Assembly: GCA_021152595.1 (NCBI GenBank)
Contig: JAGKVC010000075.1
Coordinates: 1-14,467, forward strand
Direction of reading: 5' to 3'
Length of the DNA stretch: 14,467 nt
Source of the DNA: Clostridia bacterium
GTDB lineage: Bacteria > Bacillota > Clostridia > Oscillospirales > Ruminococcaceae
The first letter of the stretch is position 1. Each line of letters opens with the position of its first letter. Both the position numbers and the translations under genes were made by a program. This document shows positions 5,995 through 12,930 of the stretch, piece after piece. A model generated the notes under the pieces. It saw only the letters and a list, made by a program, of their open reading frames with translations. It was not told the DNA's origin and did no database searches.

Positions 5995-6510
5995 TGAGAA
6001 TAGGCTCACTGCGGCTTGCGGCATCTGCTGCACTGCGCGTCTGTTCTCTGAACGATACATCAGTGTCAGGCGCATCCCGTGTATTGAAACCGGAACTGCG
6101 GCTGCTCTGACCGGATGGAGCGAAACTCGCTTCATGTCCTGTCCGGCGAATCAGCGGATTTGCGGACTGTGATCTGCCGGCTTTCCGGTGACTGCGTACC
6201 AGCAGCCGTATCACAGTGCATGAATCCCACGGGGAACCGGATCGGCGGGATTCCGGAGCGGAACGGCGGAACTTCCAGCTGTCCTGCTGACACGGTTTCT
6301 GCCTGTCAGATGCACATGCTGTCGTCGGCATACCGGCGGCATCCGGCGAATCTTACATGAAATGTGAATCTCCGTTTGGAGATATTGATTGCGCGATGGG
6401 AGATGTACAGACTCTCACATGCAAAACCTGTGCAGATGCGGAAGCGAAAGGGCGTGCGTACCGATGCCGTCCGGAAGCGGATGCGGATGCAGATTGATGG
6501 AGGCGTTCAA
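5995..6510 (+). other. Long leader upstream of the sortase, no convincing gene
   Basis: About 515 nt between the predicted transcript start and the sortase ATG. Short reading frames are present (for example 5987-6172 and 6115-6360), but none has a ribosome site or a protein-like composition. Local hairpins are visible: GAGAA/TTCTC enclosing ~43 nt (5996-6048), AGCGA/TCGCT near 6119-6131, and CCGG-rich pairings. TCCGGCGAATC occurs twice, about 200 nt apart. No known riboswitch or structural RNA is recognised. It may be a structured regulatory leader or an uncharacterised RNA. Confidence 0.4.
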
Positions 6511-8076
6511 ATGGATATCAGGCAAAATCCCTATCAAGAACCTAGCTGCCCTGACGTACCGCAGTATTCTGACGGTGCGCAGAACGCAGTACCCGGAAAT
6601 GGCTCCCCGCTTCGGGCGGATGCCACTCGGAACGGGACCGGAAGAACATACAGTGCGCATCGGATGCTGAAGGGTGCCGCGGGACGTGCGGAGACTTCGG
6701 ACGAAGAGAAGCTGAGAGATGTCCTTCGGGAAACGGAAAGAGGACAGAGTCATAACCGGGACGACATTACGGCAATTTTAGATAAAGTCGAAGCAAAACG
6801 TCACACTACACACAATGCAGAGCCGAATGCCGAATATTCTTCCGGCAGAACGGAAGCGTCCCCGGAACATCGCGTCCGGCGGGAGGCGGTCACAACTGCT
6901 CCGGCAGAAAGACCAAAGGCTGCTGTGCGGCATACGGGAAGACCAAGACCTGAGACACATACGGTGACTCGGGTGGAGGAAGTCTCGGAGGCAGCACCGC
7001 GGCAGCGGAAGGGAACCGGTAAGAAAAAGCGCAAACACTATACCCTGAAGGAGAGCTTGAAATTCTTTATACCGTGGAAAGGCGACTCCATGTTTGAGTC
7101 ATTCCGGAAAATCGTCTTTTCGCTCGCGCTGATTGTTGTCGGCGTTTGTACATTCCTGATTGGCAGCTACTATATCGACCTGTACAAGGCAAAGAAGATG
7201 TATCAGGAATTGCAGGCGCGGATTGACGAGGCGAAAGCGAACCGGCATTTTTCCAATGACAGCTTCACGGAGGATCCTGTGACCGGCGAAATGATCGAGT
7301 GGCTTGACTACAATTATTTCGGCGAAACGCTGCTCCCTCTGAATCCGGATGCTGTCGGCTATGTCAGCATCGAGGGTACTGAGGTCAGCTATCCCGTGGT
7401 ACAGAAGCAAAGATTAAGCGATCCGAATCAGAACCCGAATGACTACTATCTTTACCGGACGTTCAGACAGGAGCCGAGTAAATCCGGCTGTATCTTTATG
7501 GACTTCCGCAATCACTTTGATGAAGTAGTCGATCACCGTCGAGTATTCGACAATTCCGGAAATGTTTTCATTTACGGACACAACATGAATAATAGAACGA
7601 TGTTCGGAAGTCTGCGCGACTATATCAACAATCCGTCTTTCTACAGCGCACATCCGATTGTCAATTATTCCTCTCTCTATAAAGATTATGAGTTCAAGAT
7701 CTTTGCCGTCTTTGTTGTAGACGGCGAGGACTTCACCTCGGATCTTGCATTTGACTGCTGGAATACATTGGACTTTGCCGATGAGGACGCGTTCTATGAT
7801 TATGTGAATGAAGCAAAGAAACGCACAATGATCAACACAAATGTTGATGTGAAGTATGGAGATCAACTCTTGTCGCTGTACACGTGCAACGGACTGGTCG
7901 CCAATGCCAAGCTGATTCTGATGTGTCGTGAAGTTCGTGCAGGCGAAGACCCGAGAGAGGGTACGGAGAATGCCACATTGAATGACAATGTGCTGTACCC
8001 GAAGGCCTACTATAAAGGAGGCCGCCCTGTTAATTACGATCCCAAGAAATTCGTGCCCTATGGTCCGAATGCGTAA
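6511..8076 (+). CDS. srtB: Class B sortase with long cytoplasmic N-terminal tail
   Basis: Membrane-bound cysteine transpeptidase that cuts a sorting motif in secreted proteins and joins them to the cell wall. The sortase catalytic residues are His357 (YGHNMNNRTMFGSL), Cys459 (LSLYTCNG) and Arg473 (LMCREV); the YGHN...MFGSL region is typical of class B. One membrane span is at about 201-221 (IVFSLALIVVGVCTFLIGSY). Before it lie ~200 polar, Pro- and Arg-rich residues, ending in a basic patch (GKKKRKHY), that would be in the cytoplasm; ordinary class B sortases are ~220-260 residues in total. The frame is open upstream to 6364, but the ATG at 6511 has GGAGG (6499-6503) 7 nt before it. No sorting-motif substrate is encoded in the window. 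In cellulosome-forming ruminococci a sortase anchors scaffoldin to the wall, which the nearby dockerin protein recalls. Confidence 0.9.
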   Translation: MDIRQNPYQEPSCPDVPQYSDGAQNAVPGNGSPLRADATRNGTGRTYSAHRMLKGAAGRAETSDEEKLRDVLRETERGQSHNRDDITAILDKVEAKRHTTHNAEPNAEYSSGRTEASPEHRVRREAVTTAPAERPKAAVRHTGRPRPETHTVTRVEEVSEAAPRQRKGTGKKKRKHYTLKESLKFFIPWKGDSMFESFRKIVFSLALIVVGVCTFLIGSYYIDLYKAKKMYQELQARIDEAKANRHFSNDSFTEDPVTGEMIEWLDYNYFGETLLPLNPDAVGYVSIEGTEVSYPVVQKQRLSDPNQNPNDYYLYRTFRQEPSKSGCIFMDFRNHFDEVVDHRRVFDNSGNVFIYGHNMNNRTMFGSLRDYINNPSFYSAHPIVNYSSLYKDYEFKIFAVFVVDGEDFTSDLAFDCWNTLDFADEDAFYDYVNEAKKRTMINTNVDVKYGDQLLSLYTCNGLVANAKLILMCREVRAGEDPREGTENATLNDNVLYPKAYYKGGRPVNYDPKKFVPYGPNA

Positions 8077-8109
8077 TTCAGGTTTTGATTTCACCGAAAT
8101 CAAACTGAA
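8077..8109 (+). other. Stable hairpin directly after the sortase stop
   Basis: Arms TTCAG + TTTGATTTC (8077-8092, with a 2-nt bulge) and GAAATCAAA + CTGAA (8096-8109) enclose a 3-nt loop ACC, making 14 pairs. No T run follows (GGGAAATGGG), so it is not a standard terminator. It may protect the mRNA 3' end or be a processing or regulatory structure. Confidence 0.5.
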
Positions 8110-8145
8110 GGGAAATGGGATGTCAAGGAGGTAAACGTACTTGTT

Positions 8146-8172
8146 TCCGCTTTGAGCGGACTGTTTTCTTTC
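8146..8172 (+). terminator. Probable terminator downstream of the sortase
   Basis: A 6-bp stem TCCGCT/AGCGGA with a 3-nt loop is followed by CTGTTTTCTTTC. A perfect AAGGAGGT (8125-8132) precedes a TTG with only a four-codon frame (TTG TTT CCG CTT TGA), which ends inside the hairpin; that arrangement could allow attenuation. Confidence 0.45.
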
Positions 8173-8468
8173 GGTTATGCTGTCTTATATCGTATCTGAG
8201 CGGCGAGCGTACAGCCGTCCTCACCCGCGGCGGGAGCTGCGGAGCATATCTCCGCGATATGAGAATCGTTAGCTTAACAGAGAGATGTACGCAGGTAAAC
8301 TGCGACGCAGAACAACGCGTCGTTCCCGGATGGCGCGCGCTGAAAGGCCGGATTGGGACTGGCCGGACGGCGAAGGGAGGACACAAACGATTAGACAAAA
8401 TCCCCACAGCAATCTTGGGGAAATAAAGCCGGGCTCACCCGGTGAGATTGATATAATGGAGAGAAACT
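8173..8468 (+). other. Non-coding interval before the SpoIID-like gene
   Basis: About 300 bases with no believable gene. Several hairpins are visible: GCAG/CTGC with a GTAAA loop near 8291-8303, TCCCCA/TGGGGA (about 8401-8421), and CCGGG/CCCGG followed by an overlapping CTCAC/GTGAG alternative (about 8429-8447). The last two cannot both form. An extended -10 TGATATAAT (8449-8457) sits just before the ribosome site. No known riboswitch is recognised with confidence. Confidence 0.35.
8449..8457 (+). promoter_or_regulatory. Extended -10-like element abutting the SpoIID-like gene
   Basis: TGATATAAT is a perfect extended -10, but no -35 is visible. Transcription from it would start around 8464, inside or after the GGAG ribosome site (8458-8461), giving an almost leaderless mRNA. 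It may be fortuitous. Confidence 0.3.
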
Positions 8469-9764
8469 ATGCAAGCTCGAACGCGAAGAAACCGCGTGGC
8501 GATTCTGGTTGCAATGGCTCTGTGTTTCACCAGTACATGTGCAATTCAGAGCGACAGAGACGCCATGCTGCGCTCAGGAGCTGCCAATACTGCGTTTGCC
8601 GCTACAACAGGAGGCTATGTGAACGAGACGGACGTACAAGCCGTTTTGGGACCTGCCGACTCGCGCAGCAGCCTTCAGTCGGGTGCAGACGCATATGAAG
8701 TTGCCGATTTGCGGAAGGCTGATCTTTATGAATATGATGACAGCCTTATGCTTGTTCGGTATGAGGCAGTTGATTCTGAGCCGGACGAAACGCCAACGAC
8801 TACTACTGCAACGACAACTGCTGTCACAGTTGACAGCGAAAATAATATTACCACTGTTACGTCGGTCGTAACAACCTACGAAGAACCTGTTATCACAGCT
8901 CGTGAAACCATTGTCGCAGAACCCGACAGCGTTGTGTTCTATTCCTCCGGATACGGACACGGCGTCGGTATGAGCCAGAACGGCGCAAATTTCTATGCAA
9001 TGTATGACGGCTGGACGTATGATCAGATCTTGAGTCTCTACTATCCCGGAACGATGCTGGTTCAGACCGGTACTTCGGAATGGGAAACCATGACAGTCGG
9101 CGGAAAGACTGACACCGTTGTGTCGATCCTTTCCCAGATCGTCAATAACGAAATGGGCGATTCCTTCTCTGTCGAAGCCATCAAGGCACAGGCAGTTGCA
9201 GCTTATACCTACTATCTCTATAACGGATATGGCGCAGGTATGATCTGCAAACCGAATCCGTCCGAAAAAATCGTGGATGCTGTTCGATCCGTTCTCGGGA
9301 TCGTTGTGTATTACGAGAACGCTCCGGCACTCACATCGTTCTATGCATCCAGCGGCGGTGCAACGGCTTCCTGCAAGGATATCTTCTATGCAGATCTTCC
9401 TTATTTGCAGAGCGTGCCCGTCAGACATGACGAATCTTCCGATCCGCATTTTAACTGCTCCAAGGTATTCAATGCCGGCGTGCTGAAATCCACACTCGAA
9501 AACACTTACCACGTAGCGCTCACAGGCAACCCATATGATTGGATTCAACTTGAGTACGGTGACGGCGGCTATGTAGCCAGCGCGCTCATCGGCGGGCAAG
9601 TTCGCGTGAAGGGCAATGACCTGCGCGGCGTACTTGGTTTGAAGTCTCCGAAGTTTGAATTTGAGTATCAGACGGCAGCAGCACAGAATGCAGAGAACGT
9701 GAATGGTTCCGATATGACATCGCAGGCAGAGACACCGGCGGAGGAATCCACTCAGGATATGTGA
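8469..9764 (+). CDS. Secreted SpoIID/LytB-domain protein with motifs in permuted order
   Basis: SpoIID-family proteins are peptidoglycan lytic transglycosylases or activators. This 431-residue protein has a signal peptide (basic RTRRNR, then a hydrophobic core to ~25) and a Thr-rich linker (~109-136). The motif GYGHGVGMSQNGA...YDQILSLYYPGT comes first (161-195). The motif NNEM...VEAIKAQAVAA with the likely catalytic Glu228 comes next (226-245), then FYASSGGAT (291-299) and finally RGVLGLKSPKFEFEY (386-400). In classic SpoIID the GHGVGMSQ motif follows the last of these at the C-terminus. The family KAQAVAAR has Tyr in place of Arg here (AAYT). A disordered tail ends the protein. GGAG (8458-8461) gives 7 nt of spacing. 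It follows the sortase, so a role in wall remodelling for surface display is plausible but unproven. Confidence 0.87.
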   Translation: MQARTRRNRVAILVAMALCFTSTCAIQSDRDAMLRSGAANTAFAATTGGYVNETDVQAVLGPADSRSSLQSGADAYEVADLRKADLYEYDDSLMLVRYEAVDSEPDETPTTTTATTTAVTVDSENNITTVTSVVTTYEEPVITARETIVAEPDSVVFYSSGYGHGVGMSQNGANFYAMYDGWTYDQILSLYYPGTMLVQTGTSEWETMTVGGKTDTVVSILSQIVNNEMGDSFSVEAIKAQAVAAYTYYLYNGYGAGMICKPNPSEKIVDAVRSVLGIVVYYENAPALTSFYASSGGATASCKDIFYADLPYLQSVPVRHDESSDPHFNCSKVFNAGVLKSTLENTYHVALTGNPYDWIQLEYGDGGYVASALIGGQVRVKGNDLRGVLGLKSPKFEFEYQTAAAQNAENVNGSDMTSQAETPAEESTQDM

Positions 9765-9782
9765 TCCGCATAATTGAATGTG

Positions 9783-9820
9783 AAAAAATCCCGTACAGGA
9801 GACTGTGCGGGATTTTTTGA
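9783..9820 (+). terminator. Rho-independent terminator after the SpoIID-like gene
   Basis: AAAAAATCCCGTACAG (9783-9798) pairs with CTGTGCGGGATTTTTT (9803-9818) through one G-U pair, around a GAGA loop. The T run follows the GC stem directly. Confidence 0.9.
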
Positions 9821-9869
9821 TTGATGTGTAATTTCAGACGATTCTGCTGCGAAATGCTACGATTTATCA

Positions 9870-9898
9870 TTGACATTCGCGCATGATTGTTCTATAAT
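9870..9898 (+). promoter_or_regulatory. Consensus promoter of the dockerin esterase
   Basis: Perfect TTGACA (9870-9875) and perfect TATAAT (9893-9898) with a 17-nt spacer. The 5' leader is only ~20 nt and contains GGGGAGG (9914-9920), 7 nt before the ATG. This implies strong expression. Confidence 0.9.
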
Positions 9899-9927
9899 GA
9901 CAATATAATACGAGGGGAGGGTTTGCC

Positions 9928-11640
9928 ATGCAAACAAAGAGAATTGCCGTTTTTGCCGCAGCGATGCTGGTTTTGCAGGCTGCGATGCCGCTTGAGGTTT
10001 CCGCGGCTTCTGCAAGCGATGTCCGGCATCTGGTGAAAACACTGACGACAAACGGCGAAATGACAAAGGCAGACGACTTCAACGGAGACGGCTTGGTGAA
10101 TGCCGTGGATCTGACGCTGATGAAGCGTGCGATTCTTGCGGAAGCTCAGGCGGATACCGGTGAGGTCAAGGATCAGACGGTGACAGCCATCACCGAACAG
10201 ACAAAACTGATCGGCAGAACACTGACAAAGGACGGCGTCACATGGCTTGTACACAGCGGCTCAGCGGTTGAGTGTACCGTAACCGGCGTTGAGGCGAGCG
10301 TTACAATCGAGGGCGACGACAATGTCCGCAGCGATGCAAAATACCGTCCGCGCTACGGTGTTTATGTAGACGGCGAGCTGATCAAGGATGTCGTCATGGG
10401 CGAATCGGAGCAGGTCGTCAAGCTGTTCTCCGGTACGGCGAAGCGCACCGCAACGGTCAAGGTCATGCATCTTTCTGAAGCGAATAACGGCGCGATCGGC
10501 GTCAAGCAGTTCGATGTGAAGTCCTCAGCGGCAAAGCCGGTTCAGCCGACTGCCGGAAAGGATCTGACAATCGAATTTGTCGGTGATTCGATCACCTGTG
10601 CATACGGCGTCGGCGCGGATTCGCAGTATGTCGGCTTTGAGACCGCGACGGAGGATTTCTCTAAATCCTATGCGTATCTGACGGCGCAGCTTCTCAATGC
10701 GGATTACAGTGCGGTCAGCTACAGCGGCTATGGCATTGTCTCCGGCTATACAAGTGACGGAAAAAAGAATACGGATTCGCTTGTTCCGCCGGTCTATGAA
10801 AATGTGGCGAAGCAGGCTGCTTATGCGCTGCCGTGGGATTTTGAAGCGCATCCGGTCGATGTGGTCTTTGTCAATCTCGGAACGAACGATGATTCTTATG
10901 CAAGCAAGGATCTTGAAACACGCGGCAAGGAGTATCAGACGAATTATCTGGCATTCCTCAAACAGATCCGCAAGTGCAATCCGGATGCAGCGATCGTCTG
11001 TACGCTCGGCATCATGGGCTGTCAAGAGCTTTATCCGTATCTCGAGGCGGCGGTCGAGGCGTTCGGGGATGCGAAAACAAGCTGCTATGAGTCCCCGACG
11101 CATAACATCACACAGGACGGCATCGGCGCAGACTGGCATCCGTCTCCTGTGACGCATGAGAAGAATTCCTATCTTGCTGCGGATCATATCTGCAAGGCGC
11201 TGGGAATTCAGTACAGCGGTGTCGGGCTGGATTTTGCAGCAGACGGCGAATACGGCTGTGATTTTGACAAATCCAACGGCGCAGACGGCTGGCCGTATTT
11301 CAGCGACTGGAATAAATCACTCAATATCAACATTTCGAGCGGCGGCACTTCGCCGGAGGAAATTCTGGGCTATGTCCGCAAGCTGAACCTGACAAAGGGT
11401 ACCTATACGCTTGCATTCAGCGTCAAAGGCGGCGAAAAGGCAGAGATTCCGTATATCGTCCGCAGCATGACCGATCACAAGAAGGTTTACTGCGAAGGCG
11501 TCTGCAAGGGCGGCGCGGCATCCGAGAAGTTTACGATTGCCGCGGATGCGCCGGACAGCGAGATTGTATTCCCGGTCGGTGCGGTCGGCGGACTGAACCT
11601 TACATTTGAGAATGTTACGCTTTATAAAAACGAAGCATAA
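9928..11640 (+). CDS. Secreted CE2-like SGNH acetyl esterase with N-terminal dockerin
   Basis: Probably removes acetyl groups from xylan or another plant polysaccharide. The 570 residues contain, in order: a signal peptide (cut after about residue 26, VSA/AS); a dockerin-like segment (~28-72); a beta-rich domain (~85-200) like the N-terminal jelly-roll of CE2 esterases; and an SGNH hydrolase domain (~212-425). Ser221 is in GDSITCAYG, GTND is at 318-321, and DWHPS holds His404, as in CE2. A C-terminal beta domain (~433-570), perhaps carbohydrate-binding, follows. Only the second dockerin repeat has a complete calcium loop (Asp50, Asn52, Asp54, Asp61); the first keeps only its helix (SDVRHLVKTL). 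A dockerin would attach the enzyme to a cohesin scaffold. Its own promoter and flanking terminators make it a single-gene unit. Confidence 0.87.
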   Translation: MQTKRIAVFAAAMLVLQAAMPLEVSAASASDVRHLVKTLTTNGEMTKADDFNGDGLVNAVDLTLMKRAILAEAQADTGEVKDQTVTAITEQTKLIGRTLTKDGVTWLVHSGSAVECTVTGVEASVTIEGDDNVRSDAKYRPRYGVYVDGELIKDVVMGESEQVVKLFSGTAKRTATVKVMHLSEANNGAIGVKQFDVKSSAAKPVQPTAGKDLTIEFVGDSITCAYGVGADSQYVGFETATEDFSKSYAYLTAQLLNADYSAVSYSGYGIVSGYTSDGKKNTDSLVPPVYENVAKQAAYALPWDFEAHPVDVVFVNLGTNDDSYASKDLETRGKEYQTNYLAFLKQIRKCNPDAAIVCTLGIMGCQELYPYLEAAVEAFGDAKTSCYESPTHNITQDGIGADWHPSPVTHEKNSYLAADHICKALGIQYSGVGLDFAADGEYGCDFDKSNGADGWPYFSDWNKSLNINISSGGTSPEEILGYVRKLNLTKGTYTLAFSVKGGEKAEIPYIVRSMTDHKKVYCEGVCKGGAASEKFTIAADAPDSEIVFPVGAVGGLNLTFENVTLYKNEA

Positions 11641-11668
11641 TCCGGTAAGATACCTGCATAAAATGATT

Positions 11669-11702
11669 GCCCCTAAGTGTCTAACACTCAGGGGCATTTT
11701 TC
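11669..11702 (+). terminator. Terminator after the esterase
   Basis: GCCCCT (11669-11674) pairs with AGGGGC (11690-11695), and inner AGTGT pairs with ACACT across one A-C mismatch. ATTTTTCT follows. The stem may also serve the convergent hydrolase gene, though with a weaker T run. Confidence 0.8.
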
Positions 11703-11711
11703 TAAGCGAAA

Positions 11712-12779
11712 TCAGATATTATCATTGTAAAATTGCAAAAACCTCGAAAACAATTCTGTATCCAGCATATTGCACCACTTGTTTCTGTCGAGATGCAGGT
11801 GGATATAATCTGCTTTATCGGCTTTGAAGCGTTCGTTATTTTCCTCTGCGTTATAATCATAATCAAGTGTTTTGAGCCATTCATCAAACTCAGCATTGAA
11901 CTCGTCTATATATGTCTGATCGTCAAAAATGAAATTATGCCCTTTGTCCTTCAGCCGGATAAATTCAAATCGCGGATCATCCTTATATGCTTCGTAATAC
12001 TGGTCAAAACCGTATTCGATCGGAACAACGCCGTCATCTTCACTGTGGACGATCATGACTTTTGCATCGCTGTTTTCAAAGCCGTCCATTGCGGTATTGG
12101 AAGCATATTTTCCGTATCGGATGCGCTCATGCATCTGAATGAACGGCATCATCGTGTAAATGAGATTACCAGCCTGTTGTTTTCCGCCTGCTTCAAAAAG
12201 GTCGGATGAACGGTTACAGCCCGAACATTCAATCACCGCCTTGACCTCCGGATGATATGTGAGAACGCTGCATACGCTGTAACCGCCCCAGCTATGACCG
12301 AACAAAGCGATCGGCAGCTTCGGGAAGTTTCCGCTGTTCTCAACAAAGGTGACGGCACTGTCAAGATCAATCTGTCCCTGCGGAATACCGCCCACGCCGT
12401 CGCCCTCACTTTTGTCATTGCCGGTGGCATCATAAGCAAATACATAATAACCGTTCTGCGCAAAGAAGTTTGCACAGTCCATGTAAGAATTGTGTCCGGC
12501 ACCAAAACCGTGTGCGATCACAATGATGCCTTTCTGTGCATCTCCTGCGCTGTACCAATAGCCCTGGAGCTTTTGTCCCTTGTCCGAAGGAAATGTATAT
12601 TCGGAACATGACAATCCCTCGTAATCTTCAACATGAAGTAAATACGGTTCGTAGCTTTCAAAACGCTTGTTAAAATTATCGTTATATATGCTGACGGACA
12701 ATGCCCACCATCCTGCGATGACTGCTGCCAGAACACATAGCAGAATGATGATGACGATTTTTTTCTTTGATTTTTTCAT
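11712..12779 (-). CDS. Membrane-anchored alpha/beta hydrolase
   Basis: A 355-residue serine hydrolase with an N-terminal membrane anchor (MKKSKKK, then a hydrophobic stretch to ~30). Oxyanion-hole region IVIAHGFGAG is at 86-95, nucleophile Ser163 in FGHSWGGYS, acid Asp248 or Asp249 (VHSEDDGVVP) and His281 (DKGHNF) complete the triad. The layout matches the BAAT/acyl-CoA thioester hydrolase or lysophospholipase-like 'alpha/beta fold' group; the natural substrate is unknown. The catalytic domain probably faces outward. GAGG on the minus strand ends 7 nt before the ATG. It converges with the esterase gene and lies downstream of hom, separated by a terminator, so it is probably its own unit. Confidence 0.88.
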   Translation of the reverse strand: MKKSKKKIVIIILLCVLAAVIAGWWALSVSIYNDNFNKRFESYEPYLLHVEDYEGLSCSEYTFPSDKGQKLQGYWYSAGDAQKGIIVIAHGFGAGHNSYMDCANFFAQNGYYVFAYDATGNDKSEGDGVGGIPQGQIDLDSAVTFVENSGNFPKLPIALFGHSWGGYSVCSVLTYHPEVKAVIECSGCNRSSDLFEAGGKQQAGNLIYTMMPFIQMHERIRYGKYASNTAMDGFENSDAKVMIVHSEDDGVVPIEYGFDQYYEAYKDDPRFEFIRLKDKGHNFIFDDQTYIDEFNAEFDEWLKTLDYDYNAEENNERFKADKADYIHLHLDRNKWCNMLDTELFSRFLQFYNDNI

Positions 12780-12849
12780 TCTTTCATCCTCTTTTCCTAT
12801 TCAGATATAATCTGATTGATGCGATTCAAAATGAATGCAGTAGAGTCAA

Positions 12850-12897
12850 TAGAAATGCCATAGTACTTCTGACCGGACATCACAAATACTATGGCGT
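12850..12897 (-). terminator. Terminator after hom
   Basis: On the minus strand GCCATAGTA (12887-12895) pairs with TACTATGGC (12857-12865), nine perfect pairs around a 21-nt loop, followed by ATTTCTATT. The large loop and weak T run make it a moderate call. Confidence 0.55.
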
Positions 12898-12930
12898 ATT
12901 ATCTATTTGAGCATGCGCGCTGTTCTGTGA

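Noticed and set aside
6364..6510. Upstream ATG or other start giving a 570-residue sortase
   Set aside because: No ribosome binding site precedes 6364, while GGAGG sits 7 nt before the ATG at 6511. The extra residues are basic and low in information.
8260..8340. GCTTAAC followed by a GCAG-GTAAA-CTGC hairpin, resembling the 5' part of the c-di-AMP (ydaO) riboswitch
   Set aside because: The other conserved ydaO elements, such as the GGGG..CCCA/TGGGGTGAATC pairing and CCCGACAGCTAAC, are not found in the interval. A covariance-model search (RF00379) would decide; a hit above threshold would overturn this.
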